From: a virus
Reading direction: 5' to 3' (one strand)
IMG/VR virus record: IMGVR_UViG_3300037153_000545
Span: 1-30,165 of that record
DNA length: 30,165 nucleotides
The notes under the pieces are model-generated. The model was not told where the DNA came from. It searched no databases and saw only the letters and a program-made list of their open reading frames with translations. Below, piece after piece: positions 12,521 through 20,972 of this stretch. The position numbers and the translations under genes were made by a program. Positions within the stretch are counted from its first letter, which is position 1, and the number at the start of each line of letters is the position of its first letter.

Positions 12521-13581
12521 CAGGCGGCTCCCTTCTCAAGATCTGATGTGATTTGCATCGCACGTTGGCGATAGGTGTGCGGTGCTATTTGTGCGCGCAG
12601 ATGGTTCACCAGATCGACGCGCTCGGTGGGATGATCCAGGTAGTAGCGAATCTGCTGATTGAGTTCCTCCGCGCTGTTGAATATGGGCGCGTCGAGCGTC
12701 TCGGTGACTTCTTTCCGCGGATCAGTAATCAGCAACGCGCCACCAGTGGCTGGCTGCTGGTAGCAGCGAGGATTCATGCTCTCGGCGTAGGTGGTGATAC
12801 CGCCACCGGCGAGTTTGTTGGACCTGCGATGCAGATTGATGCCGATCTTTGCCTGGCTGTAGAGATCGACCGTGTCCTGCTCATCGACCGCGCCAGGATG
12901 GAGGTACGGCTCGAGATACTGTCGATACTGTCTGTGCTGCGGATATGCCTCGGTATCCAGGAGCGAGGTCACGCCATAAATCCCGAGGTCGATTCCGGAC
13001 CAATCGACCTGGCACAAGAGCTCGAGCCGTTCCTGCCAGAGGGTGCCAACGAACACCACGTCATGCCGGGGCCAGCGATCGGAACGTGTGCCTCCTGGCT
13101 TGTGAACCTCGGGATCATAGGCGTGTCGCAGATACGAGGCTTGCAGACGGTCGACCGACGTCCGCTCGTTCGTCCAGACGACGTCCACCATGCACGCGGT
13201 CTCAGCCTGGGTCTCATCCTGATAGGGGCTCTCCGTCAGGATGATCGCGGTGGGAACACCAGCTCGCCGCAGCATCTTGTACACCGCGTCGTGGACGAAT
13301 CCGCAAGCGACGAAGAGCACCCAGTCCACCTCGTGATAGAGCGCGTACTGGATGATTTCGGAACTGGCATGGAAAACGATTTCGTTGACACCGGGCTCGT
13401 TGTCCTCCGGACTCCCCGCGTCGTTCCACCTGAGCGTGAGACATCTGTCCGCGTGCTGAATACGGTTATGGAGCCTGAACTGGCCGACCTGGTGGCCGAT
13501 CTCTCGCAAGCCAGCGTACAGGCCATTGCAGACGTCAATCGTCGAATGCGACGGCCCAGGCTCAACCAGCAGAATTTTCAT
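12520..13581 (-). CDS. GT-B glycosyltransferase (CgeB-like) in the tail operon
   Basis: The 353-aa protein has two Rossmann-like halves. The N-terminal half starts KILLVEPGPSHSTIDVCNGL and includes HEVDWVLFVACGFVHDAVY, PTAIILTESPY and DVVWTNER. The C-terminal half includes VVFVGTLWQERLELL, GIYGV, YSQAKIGINLH and NPRCYQQPATGGALLITD, where the N-P-R and G-A-x-L-x-T-D motifs of CgeB-like/Glyco_trans_1_2 enzymes contact the sugar nucleotide. No membrane segment or signal is present, so it acts in the cytoplasm. It is cotranscribed between the tail terminator and tail tube genes (1-bp overlap with the latter). It is expected to transfer a sugar to a virion protein during assembly or to a host acceptor. 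Donor and acceptor cannot be read from sequence. Confidence 0.88.
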   Translation of the reverse strand: MKILLVEPGPSHSTIDVCNGLYAGLREIGHQVGQFRLHNRIQHADRCLTLRWNDAGSPEDNEPGVNEIVFHASSEIIQYALYHEVDWVLFVACGFVHDAVYKMLRRAGVPTAIILTESPYQDETQAETACMVDVVWTNERTSVDRLQASYLRHAYDPEVHKPGGTRSDRWPRHDVVFVGTLWQERLELLCQVDWSGIDLGIYGVTSLLDTEAYPQHRQYRQYLEPYLHPGAVDEQDTVDLYSQAKIGINLHRRSNKLAGGGITTYAESMNPRCYQQPATGGALLITDPRKEVTETLDAPIFNSAEELNQQIRYYLDHPTERVDLVNHLRAQIAPHTYRQRAMQITSDLEKGAA

Positions 13582-13583
13582 GC

Positions 13584-14006
13584 TCAGGCAAACACTTCGA
13601 CGTCAAAGCGCACGCCCATAAATTCAGGAGCGCGGCCGTCCTCATCGGCGCCGACGCGCATGGTTCCGCAGTCACGCCAGCCCGTGACGCTCGTGCTGTT
13701 CGCGGCACCGCCCAGCGTCGGGTCGGCCTCCAGCGCGATCGGAACGCTCAGCTCGCCTTCCGTGGCGATATACGCATCCAGTTGTTCCTGCGCCACGATC
13801 AGGTTGCCGAGCTGCAGCAGCAGCGTGATCTCGAAGTGGTGCGTCGCCGACCCGCCCTCGTCCTCGTGATACATCCCGCTCAGGGGGCGGACGACCGCTA
13901 CGGGAGGATTGATCGTCGTCGGCCAGACATCATAGGCGCGCAGCCCACTGATGGTTTCCAGCTGGGTCTGGAGTCCGAGCCGGATGGCCCGTAATGAGGA
14001 GCTCAT
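13584..14006 (-). CDS. Tail terminator-like protein
   Basis: The 140-aa protein has the gpU/tail-terminator-type layout. An N-terminal helix (LRAIRLGLQTQLETISGLRAY) is followed by a strand and loop with PPVAVVRPLSG. Then come HFEITLLLQLGNLIVAQEQLDAYI, the ALEADPTLGGAANSTSV turn, and C-terminal FMGVRFDVEVFA. Proteins with the pattern of a long helix and then LEADPTLGG-like turns cap the tail tube and join it to the head. It overlaps the gp10-like connector gene by 4 bp upstream and precedes the glycosyltransferase by 2 bp. Confidence 0.78.
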   Translation of the reverse strand: MSSSLRAIRLGLQTQLETISGLRAYDVWPTTINPPVAVVRPLSGMYHEDEGGSATHHFEITLLLQLGNLIVAQEQLDAYIATEGELSVPIALEADPTLGGAANSTSVTGWRDCGTMRVGADEDGRAPEFMGVRFDVEVFA

Positions 14007-14416
14007 GAGGGCGTCGCCCAGATTTGTTCGATCTGGCGCCTGGCCTCTTCAACGTGGCGCCTCAGGGCGGCCCTCACCGGGCGAACCGCTCCCCGAAACC
14101 AGCCCTGACGGGGCGACTTCGGGTTGTATTCGAGCCAGCCTGGATAGCGATAGCCACGCGGATTCGAGCGGCTGGGTCGTCGCGCGGTGACCGATACGCG
14201 GGCCCAGGTAGGGACCGGCCGCGCATCGATCCGAGACTTGATGCTGGCGGCAAGACGACCCGAGCGCCGCGGTGCCGCGCCCTCGACGAGCTGCACCGCA
14301 TCGGTGACCGTCGCTGCCATAGCGCCTTGCAGCGGCGGTGCGAGCAGCACCTCCTTGCGCAACTTGCGCTGCAATGCGGCGAGCCCCTCAACACGGACGT
14401 TGACAAATACCGGCAT
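14003..14416 (-). CDS. HK97 gp10-like head-tail connector protein
   Basis: The 137-aa product starts at ATG 14416, 5 bp after the gp6-like gene. It shows the gp10 family pattern: EGLAALQRKLRKEV at the start, a central helix APPLQGAMAATVTDAVQLVE, GAAPRRSGRLAASIKSRI (the conserved P-x-x-T/S-G-x-L-x-x-S-I core), and a C-terminal region with YPGWLEYNPKSPRQGWFRGA and PVRAALRRHVEEARRQIEQI. It connects head and tail. It is very basic, as is common in the family. Confidence 0.82.
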   Translation of the reverse strand: MPVFVNVRVEGLAALQRKLRKEVLLAPPLQGAMAATVTDAVQLVEGAAPRRSGRLAASIKSRIDARPVPTWARVSVTARRPSRSNPRGYRYPGWLEYNPKSPRQGWFRGAVRPVRAALRRHVEEARRQIEQIWATPS

Positions 14417-14421
14417 GTTGA

Positions 14422-15045
14422 CTAAGCGACCACCATGTGCTTGAACTGGGCCAGCATGAGCTTGCTGTAATTCGAGAGGCTGACCGTGGTGGGCGCCACG
14501 ACGCCACTGCCATCGCCCGCGGTCATCCCGTAGGGTGTGACGTTGGCTTGTGCCTGGAAGAGCGATTCGCGCAGGCACACGGCCTCAATCCCCTGGGGAA
14601 GGTCAGCCAGCTCGCAGAAGCCTCGGAGAGCGGTCATCCTGACGCCTCGATGCACGCCCAGAGGAAAGCGATAGCGCCCGGCAACCGCCGCCTCGATCCG
14701 CCAATATGGCCGCGGCTGGATGCCGGTCTGCGCGTTGTAGGGAGCCAGCACATAGTCGGCCGGATCCCAGGTCGTCGCGTAGGTGCCGTCGCCAACGGGG
14801 TCGGTCTCCAGGCTGTTGATCTCCAGGATGTCGTCGACCAGCAGCTCGTGACGGCACCGAGCCGTGTAATAGAGCGTCTCGGTGACGGCCGCGAACTGCG
14901 TCTTACACTCCGCATCGATCAGCCGACTGACGGCTTCGATGATGCCCTCGAGCGTCTCGTCCTGCCGCTCGTCAGTGGCAGGCACGGCCAGTTGCGCCTT
15001 CAACTGGCTAAGCGAGCAATAGACGGGCGCGGTGGGCATTGTCAT
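14422..15045 (-). CDS. Head-tail connector, gp6/gp15-like adaptor
   Basis: The 207-aa protein matches HK97-type DNA-packaging adaptors: YCSLSQLKAQLAVPATDERQ at the start, then the helix LEGIIEAVSRLIDAECKTQF. It continues with TETLYYTARCRHELLVDDIL and LETDPVGDGTYATTW, and a helical C-terminus containing ESLFQAQANVTPYGM. These proteins form a ring beneath the portal after packaging. The gene follows the small acidic gene by 3 bp and precedes the gp10-like gene by 5 bp. Confidence 0.82.
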   Translation of the reverse strand: MTMPTAPVYCSLSQLKAQLAVPATDERQDETLEGIIEAVSRLIDAECKTQFAAVTETLYYTARCRHELLVDDILEINSLETDPVGDGTYATTWDPADYVLAPYNAQTGIQPRPYWRIEAAVAGRYRFPLGVHRGVRMTALRGFCELADLPQGIEAVCLRESLFQAQANVTPYGMTAGDGSGVVAPTTVSLSNYSKLMLAQFKHMVVA

Positions 15046-15048
15046 CGA

Positions 15049-15186
15049 TCAGCTAGCTGGTGGCGCCGGTTCGGGTTCCGGATCCTTGTCAGTGTCATCA
15101 CCCTCTACGGGTGATTCTTCATCTTCTTCATGTTCGCTCTCCGGCTCGGGGTCCGGTCGTGGATCGGGTTGCTCGAAATGTCGCAT
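15049..15186 (-). CDS. 45-aa acidic Pro/Glu/Asp-rich protein
   Basis: A short gene on the minus strand between capsid and connector has a good ribosome site (GAGAGGAGG, about 9 nt before ATG 15186). It fits the operon with 3 bp to the next gene. The product is extremely acidic with PEPE/DPEP repeats (EQPDPRPDPEPESEHEEDEE and KDPEPEPAPPAS). Such composition predicts an extended disordered chain. It could be a capsid decoration or assembly factor, or a DNA-mimic-like binder of basic connector proteins. The family is not recognised. Confidence 0.75.
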   Translation of the reverse strand: MRHFEQPDPRPDPEPESEHEEDEESPVEGDDTDKDPEPEPAPPAS

Positions 15187-15204
15187 TTACGTGGCCCTCC
15201 TCTC

Positions 15205-16518
15205 TCAGGTGGCACTGTTGGCGTAGTACTTCACGGGCGAATTCGTGCCGCCCGCGTTCGCGAGCAGCCCATCGGTTCGCACGAAGGCCAGGAATCCGGC
15301 CTGCAAATAGTCGGCGTACCGCTCGTCCAGGCGCAGCACGCGCAGGTCCTGCACCTCGCGGATCAGGTAGTAGCTGAAGTCGCCAAACAGGATCGATTTC
15401 GCGTTCGCGGCCATCACCGCGACGTCCTGATTGATGACGTAGGGATACCCCAGAATGGTTGGCCGTTCGCCGAGCGCCATGTCCTGCTGCCACAGCGGGC
15501 GATTCTGGGAATCCTTGATCTGCTTGATGGCACGCAGCGTCGAATCGTTGAACATCCACTCGGCGTTGTCGCGGTACGCCGGGTCGACCGAGTGAATCAG
15601 GTTGACGAGGTTGTCGTAGGTCACCCCCGTCGCGTTGCCGGTCGCCGTCGTGCCGTACGACTGCGCACCCGTAACCACTCCCTCGGGTTGATTCGTGCCG
15701 GTGCCCGTGGTGAATTGCGCGTTGACCGCGCGAGCGACCCTGGTAGCCAGCGCGCGCGCCAGCCAGCCCTCGACGTCGAAGAACGCATCCTGCAGCATCT
15801 GGAAGCTGACGCGCACGAGCTTGGACGTGTAGACGTACGACTTGAGCGTCTTCTGCGCGAACGTGAAATCCTGTTCGGTGACCTGGGTGTTTTCGGTCAA
15901 GAGCGCGCCGACGTTGGCCGTGTCGTCGACCAGAGGAATCGGCATATCCGCGCCACTGGCGGTCTGCACCACGGTCGCGCGCGACAGGCGGACGCCCCCA
16001 ATGGCTTTCATCGCCTCGATCAAGCGGCGATAGAAGTCCTCGGGAATGAGCGCGCCGCCGGCGGTATCCGGCGTGGTCGCCATGGCACGCGTGTCGCTGG
16101 CGCCACTGAAGTACGGCTGAAACACCTCGCGATCCTCGGCGCTCATACCGCCGACGCCGCGCCGGATGTAGGCGCTGAAGGCGCGTGCGTAGCGCTCGTC
16201 ACTCGGGAAGAACGACCGCTCATTCGAGTTCGCCGCACGCACGATGCTGGGCGCCGGCGCCGGCCGCGGGACCGCGAGCGACTGTGCGCCATGGCTCGAC
16301 GGTTCCGAGATCACTGCGGTCTGTTCGTCCAGGTCGCGCAGATATTCCTGGTATTCGATAGTTTCACTCAGAACCGCCACGCGCGCCCGGCTGCGCTCGA
16401 CGGCCGAGCGCTCCTCGTCCGTCAGGCGGCGTTCTTCCCGCGCGGCCAGATCCGCCACGGAGCGAACATGTTCACGGAGCTCGGCGCGCTCGCGCCGGGC
16501 ATCGTTGATGTCAACCAT
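15205..16518 (-). CDS. HK97-fold major capsid protein
   Basis: The 437-aa protein has an N-terminal coiled-coil delta/scaffold region (about 1-75; ARRERAELREHVRSVADLAA, EERRLTDEERSAVERSRARV) and a linker rich in Pro and Ala. The capsid fold begins near residue 105 with ERYARAFSAYIRRG and MATTPDTAGGALIPEDF. Typical elements follow: MPIPLVDDTANVGALLTENT, YTSKLVRVSFQMLQDAFFDV (E-loop and spine helix region), TGTGTNQPEGVV, WMFNDSTLRAIKQIKD and ILFGDFSYYLIRE. The prohead protease upstream probably removes the delta domain. The order portal-protease-capsid is canonical. Confidence 0.95.
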   Translation of the reverse strand: MVDINDARRERAELREHVRSVADLAAREERRLTDEERSAVERSRARVAVLSETIEYQEYLRDLDEQTAVISEPSSHGAQSLAVPRPAPAPSIVRAANSNERSFFPSDERYARAFSAYIRRGVGGMSAEDREVFQPYFSGASDTRAMATTPDTAGGALIPEDFYRRLIEAMKAIGGVRLSRATVVQTASGADMPIPLVDDTANVGALLTENTQVTEQDFTFAQKTLKSYVYTSKLVRVSFQMLQDAFFDVEGWLARALATRVARAVNAQFTTGTGTNQPEGVVTGAQSYGTTATGNATGVTYDNLVNLIHSVDPAYRDNAEWMFNDSTLRAIKQIKDSQNRPLWQQDMALGERPTILGYPYVINQDVAVMAANAKSILFGDFSYYLIREVQDLRVLRLDERYADYLQAGFLAFVRTDGLLANAGGTNSPVKYYANSAT

Positions 16519-16533
16519 TGCGGTTACTCCTGG

Positions 16534-17247
16534 TCATGCTGGCTCAGACTCGAGCCAGGCTTGAAGTTCGGCGTTTTCCGACTGCCAGGAATTCGGCTCC
16601 GGTTGCGAGTGGTTGCCCGGCTCGGTTCCCGTAGTGACTGGCGCCTGCGTCGAGTGGTTGCCCGGCTCCGACAGCAGGTAATGCTCAATACTGGCGATGG
16701 CCGACCGCGCCCACGCCTCGGTCTGCGGGTACGCGGGGAAGGTGACCACCGACACGTCGAATAAGCGGGCCTCCTGAAGGGTCACGTCGAGTGGTTTGCC
16801 CGGATCATCGGCTGACTCCTCGGTCCACTTGACTGGGCGGAACCCGAAAGACATCTGCGAAATGTCGCCACGTTTCATGCTGACCACCAGGTCGCGCGCC
16901 CATTGTGCGTCGGGTGGCTCGATTTCCACGGCAAGCCCGTGGTTGTCCTCGCGCAGATGGAGCGTGCCGGCCCGGTTGCGGCCGAGCACGTAGTTGGGAT
17001 CGTGGTTGACCAGCGCGCGGACGTCGGCTTCGCGGATCGTTTTTCTGAAGGCGCCCGGTGCGATGCGTTCGCGCAACATGCCAGGGATGATGTCGGCCCA
17101 TTCATTGAAGACCGCGGCGTACCCGCGAATCATCGGCGCCTGGTCGCTGTCATCGTCCGCGCCCGACCGGATTTCGAGGTTCTGGAGGGTGACCGTCCGA
17201 TGACGGATCACGTCTGGATCGAATACCCGTGGCTCAGTCGCGATCAC
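16534..17247 (-). CDS. HK97-family prohead protease
   Basis: The 237-aa serine protease has the conserved motifs MIRGYAAVFNEW, ERIAPGAF, VRALVNHDPNYVLGR with the active-site His, and KRGDISQMSFGFRPVKW with the active-site Ser, then LFDVSVVTFPAYPQTEAW. It cleaves capsid scaffold regions during maturation. The C-terminal 45 residues are an extension with two EPGNHS units, encoded by exact 18-bp direct repeats at 16605-16622 and 16650-16667. It overlaps the portal gene by 4 bp. Confidence 0.95.
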   Translation of the reverse strand: MIATEPRVFDPDVIRHRTVTLQNLEIRSGADDDSDQAPMIRGYAAVFNEWADIIPGMLRERIAPGAFRKTIREADVRALVNHDPNYVLGRNRAGTLHLREDNHGLAVEIEPPDAQWARDLVVSMKRGDISQMSFGFRPVKWTEESADDPGKPLDVTLQEARLFDVSVVTFPAYPQTEAWARSAIASIEHYLLSEPGNHSTQAPVTTGTEPGNHSQPEPNSWQSENAELQAWLESEPA

Positions 17248-18518
17248 GCCGGGACCTCCTCCTTCGCTTGGGGGGGCGGCGCACTCGGCGGGGCGCCGGC
17301 TTCGGTGATAGGGACCATGTTCCCGTTGACCAGGAGCTCGTCGCCGCCCTCCGCCGGGTTCATATCCTCGAGCTCGCGAATCTCGTTGGCCGTCATCCAG
17401 CCGTTCTGGCGCGCCGTGGCGTACGCGTTAAATCGGCTCAGGATGTCGCCGCGCACCAGTCCGCCCAGGTTGAATTTGACGAACAGGCGCCCGCGCTCGG
17501 CTTCGGTGAACAGCGAGTAATTGAGCGCCTTTTCGATGCGGACACACCAGGGCGAGATACACAGCGTCGCGAACTCCAGGCCCTGTTGTTCGATGTTGGA
17601 AAACGTCGCCTTTTCGAGGTCGTTGATCAGGTGCGCGGGCACGCGGTAGATGCCGGCGATTTCGGAGCGCGTGTACTTGCGCGTCTCGAGCCATTGCGCA
17701 TCGTCGTTCGGCATGCCGATTGCCTGCCATTTGAGCCCGTTCTCGAGGACAGCCACCCGGTGCGAGTTGCCGGATATGTTGCTGTGCGCCGATTCCCAGG
17801 ATGCTTTGAGCCGCTCGATCGCATCGGGTGACAACTCCCCGTCGAGCTGCAATACGCCGCCTGGTCGCGAGTCATTGGCAAAGAAGCGCGCGCCGTAGGT
17901 CTCGGTCGCTTTGGCCATGCCGAGCGATTCACGCGCCAGGGCGACCGGGGTGTAGCCCACGAGCCCGTCGAAGCTCAGCCCGCGAAGGTGCAGGACGCGG
18001 TCGCTCCGCCGCCGGCGCGGCTGGCCGTCTTCATCGATCGATACGTACACCAGCGCGTTGCGCGAGTTGCGAACCGGCCTGGTCTGATCCGGGCGCAACG
18101 GCCAGATCGACACGAGACTCCCATCCGCGGAGCGCTGCACCTCGGCGTAGCCGTTGCCCCATAACAGCACGTGCCCCGTCAGCGTCTCGAACAGGTCGAC
18201 GGGCGACATCTCGTCGTTCGGCCCGAGGTCGAGCAGTCGAGCCGCGGGATGACTGGTCACGAGCTCGCGGCCGCGCGGCACCCGGCGGTACACGTGTACG
18301 GGTAGTGTCGCGATCGTCTCGGCGATGACGCGTACACACGCGTAGACCGTCGCAATCTGCAGGGCGTTTGAAGGGCTGACGTAGGTCCCAGACGCGGTCG
18401 GGATCGCTCCAAACGCCGCCAGGAGCGCCGCACCCGAGAGTGGCGTGGTCGGTCGCTCGAGGGGTGGCTGCTGCTGACGAAGCATCAGGAGGGAGCCGAG
18501 CCGGTCGAGAAACGACAT
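17244..18518 (-). CDS. HK97-family portal protein
   Basis: The 424-aa protein shows the portal pattern. It includes YVSPSNALQIATVYACVRVI, ETIATLPVHVYRR, HPAARLLDLGPNDEMSPVDL, FETLTGHVLLWGNGYAEVQR, VLHLRGLSFDGLVGYTPVAL and GGVLQLDGELSPDAIERLKA. It then has TRKYTRSEIAGIYRVPAHLI and NIEQQGLEFATLCISPW, and finally GWMTANEIRELEDMNPAEGG. It forms the dodecameric DNA gateway. The start directly follows the terminase stop with no gap. The Pro/Ala-rich C-terminus is normal for the family. Confidence 0.96.
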   Translation of the reverse strand: MSFLDRLGSLLMLRQQQPPLERPTTPLSGAALLAAFGAIPTASGTYVSPSNALQIATVYACVRVIAETIATLPVHVYRRVPRGRELVTSHPAARLLDLGPNDEMSPVDLFETLTGHVLLWGNGYAEVQRSADGSLVSIWPLRPDQTRPVRNSRNALVYVSIDEDGQPRRRRSDRVLHLRGLSFDGLVGYTPVALARESLGMAKATETYGARFFANDSRPGGVLQLDGELSPDAIERLKASWESAHSNISGNSHRVAVLENGLKWQAIGMPNDDAQWLETRKYTRSEIAGIYRVPAHLINDLEKATFSNIEQQGLEFATLCISPWCVRIEKALNYSLFTEAERGRLFVKFNLGGLVRGDILSRFNAYATARQNGWMTANEIRELEDMNPAEGGDELLVNGNMVPITEAGAPPSAPPPQAKEEVPA

Positions 18519-20132
18519 CTACACGACCAGCAGCCCGCGGTCCTCGTACACCGAGTGACCGGTCATGCCTTTGGCGACCGCATCGTTGCGTGCCTCCCAG
18601 GCGAGGATGGCGGCCATCGCCGCGTCGATTTTCGCCAGCGAGTCGGGCCGCTCCTTCTGGATGACCCAGAGGGGCTGGCCATCGTCGTCGACGATTGCCA
18701 CCGGACGGCGCACGGCATTGCCGATATGCTCCGCCAGGAACGGATCACCGTTGTGCGTGACCTCGCCCGCGCCGATGGCTTGTCCATAGGCACGTATGGC
18801 GTAGGCCATGGGTTTCAAGCGATTGGTCCACCATTCCACGACGCGCTCGGCGCCGAATTCCCCCGCCCATTTGGCGATGTAGGTCTCCCAGTACGGGGGG
18901 TCGGCGTACATGCGCCACACGGTCCAGCGACGGAATGCAGCCGCCACCGCGGCATCGACCTCGAGCACCGGGACTTCCCACTCCTGGACAGTGAGTGGCC
19001 GTTGCCAGATGCCAACCGGCCACTGGACGCCGGACGCCACATGCGTCGCGACCAGGGCGGTCGCGTCATTCCGGCGCGAGCCGTCGAAGCCCAGGACGAT
19101 CAACTCGCGGTCGGGTGGGAGGGAATCCCGAACCGCGAGCTGCCGCCACCGCTCCGCATCGAAGGCCCGTTCGGCGCCGCGGACCACACGGTTCAACCAC
19201 ACGCGCTCGAGGTAGGTTCTGTCCGAGCTGGGGTCGCGCCACTGCTCGACGATCGTGTCGATATCGGACCACTCGGCTACGGGCCCGGATGCCTCGAGCA
19301 CCGCGGCGCGCACACCCTCGTCTGTCGTCAGGTCGTGCTTGTCCGACGCCTGACGGTGGAAATAGAACAGTCGCGAGTCGGCGATGACGCCCGAGGCGAC
19401 TTGCCGCGCGTACGCCATAGTCGACTCGGCCACAGAACCCTCGCCGGGTGAGGGCGCCGTGGTCGTCTCGAGCGCCCACGCGTCTGCGAGCCGGCGCTTG
19501 GGGAGGTTGGCAATCATCGTCTGGTGCGCTTGCTTCAACCGCGGCAGCGTGAAGCGGTGTGTTTCGTCGAAGTGCTCGAACGTGGTCCGCGCGCCGTCCC
19601 TGGAATCCGGCGCCGTCGCCAGCGCGACCGCTTTCCCGTCGCCGCCGTTCCGCATGATCCGCTCGAGGCCAATGTCGAAGTCATCAGCGAGCGGACCCTC
19701 CGAGAGCATGACGTAGAGCGCGCCGTACGCCAGATCCTCCGATTGCTCCTCCGTGTAGGCGACCATCGGGATGTACGGGTCGCGCACGCTCGTCCCCACC
19801 GGCTGCCCCTGGTCGTCGAACCCGTCACACCGCACTGGTGCATCGCGATGCAGCTCGGCGGCCGCGATCGCCGCGGCAAACTCGGTTTTTGCGCTGCCCT
19901 TTCGCAGGGAAAGTGCACAACGCTTGAACCGCCGGCGACCCGCCTGCGGATGGTCAGGCGGATAGACCTCGTACATGCGATAGATCAGCGCGCGCTTCTC
20001 GTCGTCGAGACGGTACGGCTGGCCGCGGAGATCGCCCGGCCCGTAGACCAGGAACTCCTCGAGCCAATCGCATACAAGCGGTCCGAGCGTCGGCCAGCTC
20101 ATATCGAGCTCGGGCACCACCAGCGTGCTCAC
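18519..20132 (-). CDS. terL: Terminase large subunit
   Basis: The 537-aa packaging motor has an N-terminal ATPase with Walker A at about residues 75-83 (LSLRKGSAKTE), a VAYTEEQSEDLAYGALY segment and the Walker B/catalytic acid motif FEHFDETH. The C-terminal RNase-H-like nuclease has its first acidic residue in LIVLGFDGSRRNDATAL, a middle motif near MYADPPYWETYIAKW, and the last acid in SLAKIDAAMAAILAWE. It translocates and cuts DNA at the portal. It starts with GTG, overlapping the small subunit as GTGA. The sequence type is common in actinobacterial and Chloroflexota prophages. Confidence 0.95.
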   Translation of the reverse strand: MSTLVVPELDMSWPTLGPLVCDWLEEFLVYGPGDLRGQPYRLDDEKRALIYRMYEVYPPDHPQAGRRRFKRCALSLRKGSAKTEFAAAIAAAELHRDAPVRCDGFDDQGQPVGTSVRDPYIPMVAYTEEQSEDLAYGALYVMLSEGPLADDFDIGLERIMRNGGDGKAVALATAPDSRDGARTTFEHFDETHRFTLPRLKQAHQTMIANLPKRRLADAWALETTTAPSPGEGSVAESTMAYARQVASGVIADSRLFYFHRQASDKHDLTTDEGVRAAVLEASGPVAEWSDIDTIVEQWRDPSSDRTYLERVWLNRVVRGAERAFDAERWRQLAVRDSLPPDRELIVLGFDGSRRNDATALVATHVASGVQWPVGIWQRPLTVQEWEVPVLEVDAAVAAAFRRWTVWRMYADPPYWETYIAKWAGEFGAERVVEWWTNRLKPMAYAIRAYGQAIGAGEVTHNGDPFLAEHIGNAVRRPVAIVDDDGQPLWVIQKERPDSLAKIDAAMAAILAWEARNDAVAKGMTGHSVYEDRGLLVV

Positions 20133-20611
20133 GAGACAGCGTGCAGCACCACCCGCGGGTCGCCCTGAACGCGCTGCCTCGACGGCGCCGGGGGGTTACC
20201 AGCTTTTGCGTGCTCTACGCGCTGAACTTCCCATTGGAGCCGGCGCCGGTCAATGGGTGTCAACCCGAATCCCTGCCGCTGCTGGCGGATCTCTGCGGCG
20301 AGCCCGACTTTCGCGCTGATCGTCTCCACCCGCCAGAAGGCCTCGACCAGGTCGGCCAGCACGAACAATCCGTGCAGGTCGGCCTTGAGATACTCGGCCA
20401 CCATCGGCGAGCGCTGCACATCGCGCCAGAACGCACGGGTCAGCCGGTGCCACTCCCTGCCGTCCTCGCGCTTGGGCAGGTTCGGGAGCTTGCCGAGCCG
20501 CTCGGTCGCTTCCAGTTGCGCGTTCGAACTCGGGCGGTTGCGCCGCTGGCGCGTTTTCGGGTCTTTCGGCAGCGGTGGCACTCGGGTCAACTCAGAGTTC
20601 AGTACGCACAA
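20129..20611 (-). CDS. terS: Terminase small subunit
   Basis: The product is 160 aa from TTG 20611; GTG 20581, which gives 150 aa starting PPLPKDPKTRQRRNR, is an equally likely start because neither has a clear ribosome site. The pattern PKDPKTRQRRNRPSSN, WHRLTRAFWRDVQRSPMVAE and YLKADLHGLFVLADLVEAFW is that of small terminases of actinobacterial and related siphoviruses. It recognises the packaging site and recruits TerL. It is flanked by an HNH nuclease gene (49 bp upstream), as in cos-type HK97-like phages. Confidence 0.82.
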   Translation of the reverse strand: MCVLNSELTRVPPLPKDPKTRQRRNRPSSNAQLEATERLGKLPNLPKREDGREWHRLTRAFWRDVQRSPMVAEYLKADLHGLFVLADLVEAFWRVETISAKVGLAAEIRQQRQGFGLTPIDRRRLQWEVQRVEHAKAGNPPAPSRQRVQGDPRVVLHAVS

Positions 20612-20660
20612 AAATCAGCTCGGGCGGTGGTCTGGGGGGTCCTGGGCCGTAGAGATTTGC

Positions 20661-20972
20661 CTACCCCCTGCCCCAGCCGGACGACTGGACGGCGGTCTTG
20701 CGCTTGTGATGCCTCGAGCAGAGCGCCTGCAGGTTGTGTTCGTCGTCCGTGCCACCGAAGGCGCGAGGCAGGATGTGATCGACGTCGGACGCCCTGGCGT
20801 AGCACTGGTCGATCATGCACCAGTAGTGGGCTGCGAGGACGCGCGCACGGAGACGTTGCCAGGCCGAGTCATAGCCGCGCTGTGCCGCGCTCGGACGCGC
20901 CGGGGTGTGGCGCAAGCATCGCCCGGCGGTGACCAGCTCAGGACAACCGGGCTGCGAACACGTTCTAGGCAC
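20661..20972 (-). CDS. HNH endonuclease, packaging-associated
   Basis: From GTG 20972 the product is 103 aa; the frame is open further upstream, but that would overlap a clearly coding gene. The HNH motif is complete: D65-H66 in SDVDHILPRAFGGTDDEHN, N80, and the final H88-H89 in LCSRHHKRKT. Four cysteines in the N-terminal half could bind zinc (CSQPGC and WCMIDQC). HNH proteins next to small terminases, such as HK97 gp74, are needed for DNA cleavage at packaging. It overlaps the upstream small gene by 8 bp. Confidence 0.88.
   Translation of the reverse strand: MPRTCSQPGCPELVTAGRCLRHTPARPSAAQRGYDSAWQRLRARVLAAHYWCMIDQCYARASDVDHILPRAFGGTDDEHNLQALCSRHHKRKTAVQSSGWGRG

Noticed and set aside
15130-16764. 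544-codon plus-strand frame opposite the capsid gene
   Set aside because: It is a high-GC shadow of the capsid and protease genes: Arg/His/Gly-rich with no domain.
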